Shown here piece by piece: positions 1 through 5,220 of a stretch of DNA of 5,220 bases. A program made the position numbers and the translations under genes. Numbering within the stretch: the stretch's first letter is position 1; every line of letters begins with the position of its first letter. The notes under the pieces were generated by a model. That model was not told the origin of the DNA and made no database searches. It saw only the letters and a program-made list of their open reading frames with translations. Source of the DNA: Rhodocyclaceae bacterium (GTDB lineage Bacteria > Pseudomonadota > Gammaproteobacteria > Burkholderiales > Rhodocyclaceae); assembly GCA_025361105.1 (NCBI GenBank), contig JANYAW010000042.1:1-5220 (forward strand), given 5' to 3'.

Positions 1-554
1 TCGTTTAACGCTGAGCGCGCCCAGTTTGAAGTCGATATACGCCGTGATTTTTGTAGCTTCAGCCCAAAGCAGCGCGCCACTGCGGTGCGCGCACCAACGG
101 TATTCTTTTCGCCCTCCTCACGTAAAGCGCGCGCTAAATCCAGCGTGTGCATCAGCTTAATTTCAAAGCGTGCCAGCAGTAAATGTTTGTCGCCGTCCAA
201 GCCGAAGCCGACTTTCAAAATCGATAGTGACTCCAGCACCGCCTTAACGCCGTCCATGCCAAATGGCCGCCAGGTTTGGAATAAATAGGCTTTGGAATCG
301 GTCGCGAGCTGAATTAAATGCGGGCCGGTCGATACTTCACCCTTGGCAAACGTTGGCTTGGACTCGGTATCGAATCCCACTGCGTCGGCGGCGAGCAATT
401 CCTCAATGGCGGCATCGGCGTGTGCTTGGCTTTCCACCAAAATCACGTCACTGAGCGCCAAACCTTGATAAGACGGCAAGGGCGGTGGAGCGGGCAAGAT
501 ATCCGGCAACGTAGTCGCAATGAGTGGTGAATCAGATGAAATGATATCGGTCAT
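1..554 (-). CDS. 3'-5' exonuclease domain protein, DEDD superfamily (RNase D/WRN-exonuclease-like), 3' end outside window
   Basis: Predicted nuclease that removes nucleotides from 3' ends using two metal ions. The window holds 184 codons, and the gene continues past the left edge. Visible motifs: Exo I, VGFDTES, with D62 and E64; Exo II, VGFGLDGDKHLL, with D122 as the expected metal ligand; then TLDLARAL around residues 137-144 and SRRISTSNWARSALN near 170-184, which normally leads into Exo III. The final Y/HxxxD motif lies outside the window, so DEDDy versus DEDDh cannot be settled. The first ~35 residues are a Pro-rich, poorly conserved leader (LPAPPPLPS at 19-28). The ATG at 554 is the earliest possible start because an in-frame TAA lies two codons upstream. 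No good Shine-Dalgarno sequence precedes it. The family is clear. Whether the substrate is RNA or DNA is not, because the HRDC domains that mark true RNase D would lie beyond the edge. It is transcribed divergently from the small gene at 614. Confidence 0.88.
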   Translation of the reverse strand, partial: MTDIISSDSPLIATTLPDILPAPPPLPSYQGLALSDVILVESQAHADAAIEELLAADAVGFDTESKPTFAKGEVSTGPHLIQLATDSKAYLFQTWRPFGMDGVKAVLESLSILKVGFGLDGDKHLLLARFEIKLMHTLDLARALREEGEKNTVGARTAVARCFGLKLQKSRRISTSNWARSALN

Positions 555-613
555 GGATTAGGTATGCGCCGGCTCCAAAGGCTGCCAAGCTGGATTGCTC
601 GGTTAAGCGTATC

Positions 614-907
614 ATGCTAGCTGCTGAATTTCCTCTTTACCGACGATATCCCATGACTCCGGAAACCTTTGACGACACCAAGCCGGTGACCAAATTTTGT
701 TATCACTGCCGCTCCCATCACCCGATTGAGGAGATGCGCCAGATTTCGACCAAGACTGGAAAGCGCTGGCGCTGCATCCGTAGCATAGAAGCGACCCAAA
801 AAGGTCCCGAAGCTCGCGCCGAATTTGGGCGACGTGTCTCGGAAATGAATACCACCGAATCCAAAAATCACGCACGGCGGATGAACGAACTGCGGCAAGA
901 TAAGTAA
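614..907 (+). CDS. Small Cys-containing conserved-type hypothetical protein (possible zinc-binding knuckle)
   Basis: I do not recognise a named family. The 97-residue frame has one CxxC pair (FCYHC, C29 and C32), a run of His residues just after it (H35, H36), and a third Cys, C54, in KRWRCIRS. This resembles short zinc-ribbon proteins of the form CxxC-x(n)-RWRCxxC, but the expected last Cys is Ser here (S57). Metal binding, if any, would need a His or be incomplete. The C-terminal half is charged and likely helical (residues 63-97). There are no membrane segments or signal peptide. The start is uncertain: ATG at 614 gives 97 residues, while ATG at 653 (M14) gives 84 and keeps the whole Cys region. 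Neither has a convincing Shine-Dalgarno sequence. I prefer M14 slightly, because residues 1-13 look unlike a conserved N-terminus. The gene is divergent from the exonuclease and convergent with the dehydrogenase. That it is coding is supported by the motif and by its fit between two well-defined genes. Confidence 0.65.
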   Translation: MLAAEFPLYRRYPMTPETFDDTKPVTKFCYHCRSHHPIEEMRQISTKTGKRWRCIRSIEATQKGPEARAEFGRRVSEMNTTESKNHARRMNELRQDK

Positions 908-947
908 GCTTGACGGCGTACTACCAGCACCAACTGACAGGTTCAAT

Positions 948-963
948 GCAGTCCTAATACTGC
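948..963. terminator. Small hairpin between convergent genes, possible weak bidirectional terminator
   Basis: GCAGT (948-952) pairs perfectly with ACTGC (959-963) around a six-base loop, and one more U-G pair (947/964) could extend the stem. It lies in the 57-bp gap between the stop of the small gene (907) and the stop of the dehydrogenase (965-967). Neither side has a run of T residues, so it does not meet the usual intrinsic terminator pattern. Its position between convergent genes is the main argument. Confidence 0.25.
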
Positions 964-964
964 G

Positions 965-2092
965 CTAATCAAAGCACACGATCTGCCTCACCACCGTGCC
1001 TTGGGCGAGGCGATCAAATCCTTCGTTGATTTCGTCCAGACGTATCGTCCCGCTCATCAACCTATCCACCGGCAATCGCCCGCGTTGGAATAGCGCAATG
1101 TAACGCGGCAAATCGCGCACTGGCACACAAGTTCCGATGTAGCTGCCTTTCACTGTGCGCTCCTCGGCCACCAGATTCACCATCGGCAAGGCGAAGGTCG
1201 CTGAGGGAGGCGGCAAGCCCGCTGTGATGGTTGTGCCGCCACGCCGCGTGATGCGATAAGCGGTGTCAAATGCGCGAATCGAACCGGCCATTTCAAACAC
1301 CGTTTCCAAGCCACCTTTGGTCGCCGCACGTACGGCTTCCACGCAATCAGCATCCGCCGCATCGAAGGCATGGGTCGCGCCCAATTCCAAAGCCAAAGCG
1401 CGTTTCTCTGGCGACAAATCTATCGCCACAATTTCGCGCGCACCGGCTGCACGTGCTCCCAACAACGCCGCCAGTCCAACACCGCCCAAACCCACCACCG
1501 CCACACTGGCACCCGCTTGCACGCGCCCCGTATTGACCACTGCGCCTACACCGGTAAGTACCGCACATCCGAACAAGGCTGCGTGTTCAAACGGCAAATC
1601 CTTATCCACCTTAACCAAGCTACGCCGCGAAACCGTCGCATATTCGGCGAAGGCCGAGCAACCCAAATGATGATTGATGATGCCCGTGTCATTAGAGATA
1701 CGTCGCGCGCCAGAAAGCAAAGTTCCCGCACCATTGGCCACCGCACCGGGTTCGCACAAGGCTGGCCGCCCCCCAGCACAGGTCGGGCAATGTCCGCAAC
1801 TGGGCACAAATACCATCACCACATGATCGCCCACCGCCAAGTCATGCACTCCATCGCCGAGCACCTCGACTACGCCCGCAGCTTCATGTCCTAAGGCCAT
1901 CGGCATTGGTCGCGGCCGGTCGTTGTTGATGACAGACAAATCCGAATGACATAGACCCGCTGCGCGTATCTTCACCAACACCTCACCTTGCCCGGGGGGC
2001 GCAAGCTCGACCGTTTCAACGCTCAAAGGTTTGGACACGGAATACGGTGCAGGCAGCCCCATTTCACGCAATACGGCAGCACGAATTTTCAT
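965..2092 (-). CDS. Zinc-dependent alcohol dehydrogenase, medium-chain (MDR) family, class III-like
   Basis: Predicted cytoplasmic NAD-dependent oxidation of an alcohol or reduction of an aldehyde. The 375 residues match the normal length of the zinc ADH family. Catalytic zinc ligands are C48 (GLCHSD), H69 in the GHE motif with E70, and C176 (FGCAVLTGVG). The structural zinc site is complete, with C99, C102, C105 and C113 in canonical C-x2-C-x2-C-x7-C spacing. The Rossmann fold shows GLGGVG at 201-206, and D225 at the end of the second strand (IVAIDLSPEK) favours NAD over NADP. Overall it resembles class III-type zinc dehydrogenases, but I cannot assign glutathione-dependent formaldehyde dehydrogenase activity or any particular substrate. 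The ATG at 2092 overlaps the def stop (ATGA), and an AAGGA Shine-Dalgarno sequence lies inside the last def codons. It is the last gene of the mtnP-def-adh operon and ends with TAG. No disrupted residue was seen. Confidence 0.93.
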   Translation of the reverse strand: MKIRAAVLREMGLPAPYSVSKPLSVETVELAPPGQGEVLVKIRAAGLCHSDLSVINNDRPRPMPMALGHEAAGVVEVLGDGVHDLAVGDHVVMVFVPSCGHCPTCAGGRPALCEPGAVANGAGTLLSGARRISNDTGIINHHLGCSAFAEYATVSRRSLVKVDKDLPFEHAALFGCAVLTGVGAVVNTGRVQAGASVAVVGLGGVGLAALLGARAAGAREIVAIDLSPEKRALALELGATHAFDAADADCVEAVRAATKGGLETVFEMAGSIRAFDTAYRITRRGGTTITAGLPPPSATFALPMVNLVAEERTVKGSYIGTCVPVRDLPRYIALFQRGRLPVDRLMSGTIRLDEINEGFDRLAQGTVVRQIVCFD

Positions 2093-2673
2093 GAATTGTC
2101 CTTATTGATTGGTGTTTCGTCCGACGTTTCGCCAGTTGGTGCTGGTGACACGCCGTCCTGGCCAGCAGAAATTTCATCCACAAAGCCAAACTGAGAAAAA
2201 TCCGTTATGCGCATCGGATACAAGATGCCATCCAGATGATCGCATTCATGTTGTACCACGCGCGCATGAAAACCATCTGCTTCGCGCGAAAAATGCCGTC
2301 CGTTTTCGTCAAAACCTGAATACCGCAAGGCGTGCCAACGCGGCACTATGCCGCGTAGCCCTGGCACCGACAGGCAGCCTTCCCAGCCGTCTTCAATATC
2401 CCCACCAAGCGGCTCTATGACTGGGTTAATGAGCACCGTCCCGGGTACTGGCGAGGCGTCGGGATAACGTGGATTGATGTCATCGCTGCCAAAAATCACC
2501 ACCCGTAAATCGACTCCGATTTGTGGCGCGGCCAGCCCTGCGCCATCCAAGTGCGCCATCGTGTCGCGCATGTCTTGCAGCAGCGTTGTAAGCTCAGCTG
2601 AATCGAAATCCAACACCGGCTTGGCCACCCGCAATAAGCGCGCATCGCCCATCCGTAACACCGGCTTTATCAC
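2089..2673 (-). CDS. def: Peptide deformylase
   Basis: Metal-dependent hydrolase that removes the N-formyl group from the initiator Met of nascent proteins at the ribosome, releasing formate. All three family motifs are intact in the 194 residues: motif 1 GAGLAAPQIG (44-53, with Q51), motif 2 EGCLSVPG (98-105, metal ligand C100), motif 3 HECDHLDG (142-149, metal ligands H142 and H146, catalytic E143). The core ends near residue 168. The last ~26 residues form a hydrophilic, Ser/Thr/Asp-rich tail longer than in typical enzymes. The start is GTG at 2673, overlapping the mtnP stop as GTGA. It gives MIKPVLRMGD, which fits the family. The next candidate, ATG at M8, would cut into the conserved N-terminus. 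There is no clear Shine-Dalgarno sequence, so translation probably depends on re-initiation after mtnP. The gene is not next to fmt, the usual partner of the main def gene, so it may be a second copy. Confidence 0.95.
   Translation of the reverse strand: MIKPVLRMGDARLLRVAKPVLDFDSAELTTLLQDMRDTMAHLDGAGLAAPQIGVDLRVVIFGSDDINPRYPDASPVPGTVLINPVIEPLGGDIEDGWEGCLSVPGLRGIVPRWHALRYSGFDENGRHFSREADGFHARVVQHECDHLDGILYPMRITDFSQFGFVDEISAGQDGVSPAPTGETSDETPINKDNS
2099..2103 (-). promoter_or_regulatory. Shine-Dalgarno sequence for the alcohol dehydrogenase, inside def
   Basis: On the minus strand, AAGGA precedes the ATG at 2092 by six bases (CAATTC). It is encoded by the Lys-Asp codons just before the end of def, so the dehydrogenase can initiate independently as well as by coupling. 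It fixes the start, which also matches the family N-terminus (MKIRAAVLRE). Confidence 0.7.
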
Positions 2674-3407
2674 GGCAGCGCGAGGTGTTCGATTACGCGT
2701 CGAACACGCCCCATCGCCAGTTGCAGCGCCGCTTCAATCTGATCGAAATTGATTGCCTTGACCGAATCATGCCGCCCTGCCGCCCAATTCGCCACCACGC
2801 ATAGCGCGGCGTAGGGCAAACCCGCCTCGCGTGCCAATGCCGCCTCGGGCATGCCGGTCATACCGACGATTGCGACACCATCACGCTCCAAGCGATTTAT
2901 CTCGGCCGCCGTTTCAAGCCGCGGCCCTTGTGTCGCCGCGTAAACGCCGCCTTCGCTGACCAATTCTTCACATCGCTTTGCAGCCATAAGAATTGCTTGG
3001 CGCACCACATGATCGTATGGCTCAGTAAAATCAATATGCACCACTTGCGAGGGTGAAGCGTCCTGGTAGCTCGATTCGCGACCCCACGTGTAATCAATCA
3101 TTTGATCGGGCACGACCAATGCCCCTGGCCCCAAATCCGCGCGGATGCCACCCACCGATGCCACTGAAACTATCCACGTCGCCCCGGCGCGGCGCAATGC
3201 GTCAATGTTCGCCCGATAGTTCACCAGATGCGGCGGGATGGTATGACCATAGCCGTGACGGGGGATAAATACGGTTTCGCGGCCTGCCAACTTGCCAAAC
3301 ACCAAAGGGCCGGACGGCTCCCCCCACGCAGTGCGTACAACTTCGCGGTGTGCCACGTCAAGATTGGCAAGCCGGGTAAGGCCGCTGCCACCGATGATGC
3401 CAAGCAT
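2670..3407 (-). CDS. mtnP: S-methyl-5'-thioinosine phosphorylase (MTAP/PNP family; methylthioadenosine phosphorylase-like)
   Basis: Cytoplasmic enzyme that splits a 5'-methylthio-purine nucleoside with phosphate into the base and 5-methylthioribose-1-phosphate. It salvages the by-product of polyamine or acyl-homoserine-lactone synthesis. The 245 residues equal the length I recall for the Pseudomonas aeruginosa methylthioinosine enzyme PA3004, and the motifs follow it: GGSGL (6-10, phosphate site), RHGYGH (50-55), PPHLVNYRAN (58-67), SVGGI (84-88), TQGPRLET (159-166) and GMTGMPEA (182-189). At the base-binding loop it has VANWAAG (205-211). By motif alignment, N207 and A209 replace the two Asp residues used by adenosine-type MTAP, which favours a 6-oxo purine such as methylthioinosine. 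The mtnP symbol names the family; substrate is inferred. An MTA deaminase would be needed upstream in the pathway and is not in this window. ATG at 3407 has a good Shine-Dalgarno sequence. It is the first gene of a three-gene operon, divergent from typA. Confidence 0.93.
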   Translation of the reverse strand: MLGIIGGSGLTRLANLDVAHREVVRTAWGEPSGPLVFGKLAGRETVFIPRHGYGHTIPPHLVNYRANIDALRRAGATWIVSVASVGGIRADLGPGALVVPDQMIDYTWGRESSYQDASPSQVVHIDFTEPYDHVVRQAILMAAKRCEELVSEGGVYAATQGPRLETAAEINRLERDGVAIVGMTGMPEAALAREAGLPYAALCVVANWAAGRHDSVKAINFDQIEAALQLAMGRVRRVIEHLALP

Positions 3408-3413
3408 GGAAAT

Positions 3414-3418
3414 CTCCT
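3414..3418 (-). promoter_or_regulatory. Shine-Dalgarno sequence for mtnP
   Basis: On the minus strand, AGGAG lies six bases (ATTTCC) ahead of the ATG at 3407. This is the strongest ribosome binding site in the window and supports that start. It serves the first gene of the operon. Confidence 0.8.
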
Positions 3419-3445
3419 ACAAATTCAAATTTAAGCGCCGTACCG

Positions 3446-3454
3446 TGCTAAAAT
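3446..3454 (+). promoter_or_regulatory. Predicted sigma-70 promoter for typA (extended -10)
   Basis: TGCTAAAAT reads as an extended -10 element (TG-n-TAAAAT, with TAAAAT at 3449-3454). The -35 region 17 bases upstream (CAAATT, 3426-3431) is poor, which is usual for extended -10 promoters. The bases right after the -10 are GCGCGCC. Such a GC-rich discriminator is typical of promoters repressed by ppGpp/DksA in the stringent response, which would suit a translation-linked gene; this is inference. The transcript would start near 3461 and carry a leader of about 145 bases. Confidence 0.5.
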
Positions 3455-3498
3455 GCGCGCCGCGTTTTGTGTCTCGTCATAGGGTGTTTTTGCCCGCA

Positions 3499-3513
3499 AA
3501 TCGATGATCGATT
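3499..3513. repeat. Dyad symmetry AATCGAT-g-ATCGATT in the typA leader
   Basis: Two perfect 7-base inverted arms separated by one base, about 45 bases downstream of the predicted typA -10 and about 90 bases upstream of mtnP. It could be an operator for a dimeric regulator affecting either divergent gene. A one-base spacer makes a full-length RNA hairpin unlikely. No regulator can be named. Confidence 0.4.
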
Positions 3514-3558
3514 GGACACCAACGACTCCCACAATTTTGCCTCATTTTTTGTCTTGAT

Positions 3559-3574
3559 TTGGCCATTTGGCCAA
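3559..3574. repeat. Inverted repeat TTGGCCA-tt-TGGCCAA upstream of typA
   Basis: Perfect 7-base arms around two bases, lying 31 bases ahead of the typA start. As RNA it could form a six-pair stem (UUGGCC/GGCCAA) with the loop AUUU. There is no following T run, so it is not an intrinsic terminator. It may be an operator, or a leader hairpin that affects translation of typA, which lacks a clear Shine-Dalgarno sequence. Confidence 0.4.
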
Positions 3575-3605
3575 TTCTTCCCTGCCCTATTTCTGGTACC
3601 ACCTT

Positions 3606-5220
3606 ATGTCTCGCGCCCTTAGAAACATTGCCATTATCGCCCACGTTGACCACGGTAAGACCACGCTGGTCGACCAACTGTTGCGTCAGTCCGGCACGTT
3701 TGCCGCCCATCAAGCGGTGACCGAACGCGTCATGGATTCCAACGATTTGGAAAAGGAACGCGGCATCACGATTTTGTCGAAAAACTGCGCGATTGATTTT
3801 GAAGGCACGCGCATCAACATCGTCGACACCCCTGGCCATGCCGACTTCGGTGGCGAAGTCGAGCGCGTGTTGAAAATGGTCGATGGCGTGTTGCTACTCG
3901 TTGATGCGGTTGAAGGTCCGATGCCGCAAACCCGATTTGTGACGCGCAAAGCACTCGCACTTGGCCTGCGTCCGATTGTCGTCGTTAACAAAATCGACCG
4001 CCCAGGCGCGCGCCCGGATTGGGTGATTAACCACACCTTTGATTTGTTCGACAAACTCGGCGCCACCGAAGAACAACTCGATTTCCCGGTCATATTCGCC
4101 TCGGCACTCAATGGCTTTGCCATGCTCGACGCGACCAAGCCTGGCACCGACATGCGCCCGTTGTATGAAGCCATCATCGCGCACACACCGCAGCCGGATG
4201 TCGATGCAGACAAACCTTTGCAATTGCAAATTTGCTCGCTCGACTACAACAGCTATGTTGGCCGGATTGGCATTGGCCGTATCAAACAAGGCCGCATGAA
4301 AGTCGCGCAAGAAGTCGCGGTTATGTATGGCGACGAAAACAAAGGTAAGTCCAAAGTTGGCCAAATCATGATGTTCAAAGGCTTAGAGCGCGAACAAGCG
4401 ACTGAAGCTGTCGCTGGGGACATCGTGCTGGTTACCGGCATCGACCAAGTCGGTATCGGCGTAACAATATGCGACCCGCAAAACCCAATTGGCCTCGCGC
4501 CGCTGGTGGTTGATGAGCCAACTTTGACAATGAATTTCCAAGTCAATACTTCACCGTTGGCGGGCAAAGAAGGTAAGTATGTTACCAGCCGCCAGATTCG
4601 TGAACGATTGCAAAAGGAGCTGCTAGCTAACGTGGCCTTGCGTGTTGAAGAAACTGCCGATGCGGATGTATTTTTGGTCTCTGGCCGAGGCGAATTGCAT
4701 TTGACGATTTTGCTGGAAACCATGCGTCGCGAAGGTTACGAATTAGCCGTGTCGCGTCCGCGTGTGCTGTTCAAGGACGTGAATGGCGAGAAACACGAGC
4801 CGTATGAATTGCTGACCATTGACATCGAGCAAGAGCATCAAGGTGGCGTGATGGAAGAACTTGGTCGTCGTCGTGGCGATTTGCAGAACATGGAATCCGA
4901 TAGCAAGGGTCGTGTGCGCCTTGAGTATCGTATCCCCGCGCGTGGGCTTATTGGCTTTCAGGGCGAGTTTTTAACACTCACCCGAGGCACCGGGCTTGCC
5001 AGCCACATTTTTGACGATTACGGCCCGATGGCAGGCAACATGGCCGAGCGTCGTAATGGCGTGTTGATTTCGCAAGACGACGGTGCGGCAGTGGCTTACG
5101 CCTTGTGGAAACTGCAAGATCGTGGTCGTATGTTTGTCAGCCCGGGTGATCCTCTGTATGAAGGCATCGTCATCGGCATTCACAGCCGCGACAACGATTT
5201 GGTAGTCAACCCGATCAAGG
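3606..5220 (+). CDS. typA: Ribosome-associated translational GTPase TypA/BipA, 3' end outside window
   Basis: GTPase related to EF-G and LepA that binds the ribosome and supports 50S assembly, growth in the cold and stress responses (family knowledge). The frame is open for 538 codons to the edge; E. coli TypA has about 607 residues, so roughly 70 are missing. The G domain is complete: G1 AHVDHGKT (12-19), switch region EKERGITI (49-56), G3 DTPGH (74-78), G4 NKID (128-131), G5 SAL (166-168). The beta-barrel domain II (about 205-300) follows, then the EF-G-like domain III with SGRGELHL (359-365), domain V with ARGLIGF (445-451), and the start of the TypA-specific C-terminal domain. No frameshift or lost key residue was found. 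The ATG at 3606 gives the family N-terminus, but the upstream bases (GGTACCACCTT) hold no real Shine-Dalgarno sequence. It is driven by the extended -10 promoter at 3446 and is divergent from the mtnP operon. Many residues follow the betaproteobacterial version. Confidence 0.98.
   Translation, partial: MSRALRNIAIIAHVDHGKTTLVDQLLRQSGTFAAHQAVTERVMDSNDLEKERGITILSKNCAIDFEGTRINIVDTPGHADFGGEVERVLKMVDGVLLLVDAVEGPMPQTRFVTRKALALGLRPIVVVNKIDRPGARPDWVINHTFDLFDKLGATEEQLDFPVIFASALNGFAMLDATKPGTDMRPLYEAIIAHTPQPDVDADKPLQLQICSLDYNSYVGRIGIGRIKQGRMKVAQEVAVMYGDENKGKSKVGQIMMFKGLEREQATEAVAGDIVLVTGIDQVGIGVTICDPQNPIGLAPLVVDEPTLTMNFQVNTSPLAGKEGKYVTSRQIRERLQKELLANVALRVEETADADVFLVSGRGELHLTILLETMRREGYELAVSRPRVLFKDVNGEKHEPYELLTIDIEQEHQGGVMEELGRRRGDLQNMESDSKGRVRLEYRIPARGLIGFQGEFLTLTRGTGLASHIFDDYGPMAGNMAERRNGVLISQDDGAAVAYALWKLQDRGRMFVSPGDPLYEGIVIGIHSRDNDLVVNPIK

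Noticed and set aside
555..613. Promoter for the exonuclease or small gene in the divergent gap
   Set aside because: A TTGGCA on the minus strand resembles a -35, but no matching -10 lies at proper spacing. On the plus strand, TTGCTC and TATCAT are only nine bases apart.
612..946. Minus-strand frames of 87 and 109 codons opposite the small Cys protein
   Set aside because: They would overlap the plus-strand gene almost fully and show no family signature. The plus-strand frame has the paired Cys residues and fits the gene layout better.
1263..1894. Plus-strand open frames of up to 174 codons opposite the alcohol dehydrogenase
   Set aside because: They lie antisense to a gene with intact zinc and NAD motifs, show no recognisable domain, and have low-complexity composition typical of shadow frames.
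3419..3480. Minus-strand promoter for the mtnP operon
   Set aside because: TTAAAT near 3429-3434 resembles a -10, but nothing resembling a -35 lies 16-18 bases upstream. The operon promoter is probably in this region but cannot be placed.
3453..3482. Nine-residue frame MRAAFCVSS ahead of typA
   Set aside because: Its ATG overlaps the predicted -10 element, so the start codon would not be in the transcript from that promoter.
3710..4723. Minus-strand open frames of 156-167 codons opposite typA
   Set aside because: They are the reverse of a highly conserved GTPase. Ser/Thr/Arg-rich translations with no motif indicate shadows.
1..5220. Mobile element, CRISPR array, toxin-antitoxin pair, defence system, tRNA or rRNA
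   Set aside because: I saw no transposase or integrase motifs, no regularly spaced direct repeats, and no cloverleaf-like or rRNA sequence. The tight layout of core genes argues against an inserted accessory region.

Overview
This window looks like ordinary core chromosome from a betaproteobacterium. The best evidence is the TypA/BipA protein that runs off the right edge. Its N-terminus (MSRALRNIAIIAHVDHGKTT), the stretch near residues 494-538 ending SRDNDLVVNPIK, and many positions between follow the betaproteobacterial form more closely than the E. coli form. The base composition (mid-50s % G+C by eye), a second-type peptide deformylase starting with the IKPVLRMGD pattern, and a Pseudomonas-type methylthioinosine phosphorylase all fit. 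I cannot name a genus.

Layout from left to right. (1) Minus strand, cut by the left edge: the N-terminal 184 codons of a DEDD-family 3'-5' exonuclease. (2) Plus strand, divergent from it: a small Cys-containing protein of unknown function, 84 or 97 residues depending on the start. (3) A 57-bp convergent gap with a small hairpin. (4) Minus strand, a compact three-gene operon transcribed in the order methylthioinosine/methylthioadenosine phosphorylase (mtnP), peptide deformylase (def), zinc alcohol dehydrogenase. Both junctions are 4-base start/stop overlaps (GTGA and ATGA). (5) A 198-bp divergent intergenic region with a recognisable extended -10 promoter facing right, two short dyad symmetries, and a Shine-Dalgarno sequence for mtnP. 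(6) Plus strand, typA, cut by the right edge after 538 codons and probably lacking about 70.

The genes are housekeeping or metabolic. The phosphorylase salvages the purine by-product of polyamine or acyl-homoserine-lactone synthesis, the deformylase removes the formyl group from nascent proteins, and TypA is a ribosome-associated GTPase. The dehydrogenase is a medium-chain zinc enzyme whose substrate cannot be read from the sequence. Overlapping start/stop codons suggest that the three minus-strand genes are translationally coupled.

I found no mobile element, CRISPR array, tRNA, rRNA, defence system or clearly new system. Coding density is high and no gene-free stretch exceeds 200 bp. The points most worth checking are the substrate-determining residues of the phosphorylase, the symmetric elements and short leader reading frame ahead of typA, and the uncharacterised small Cys protein.
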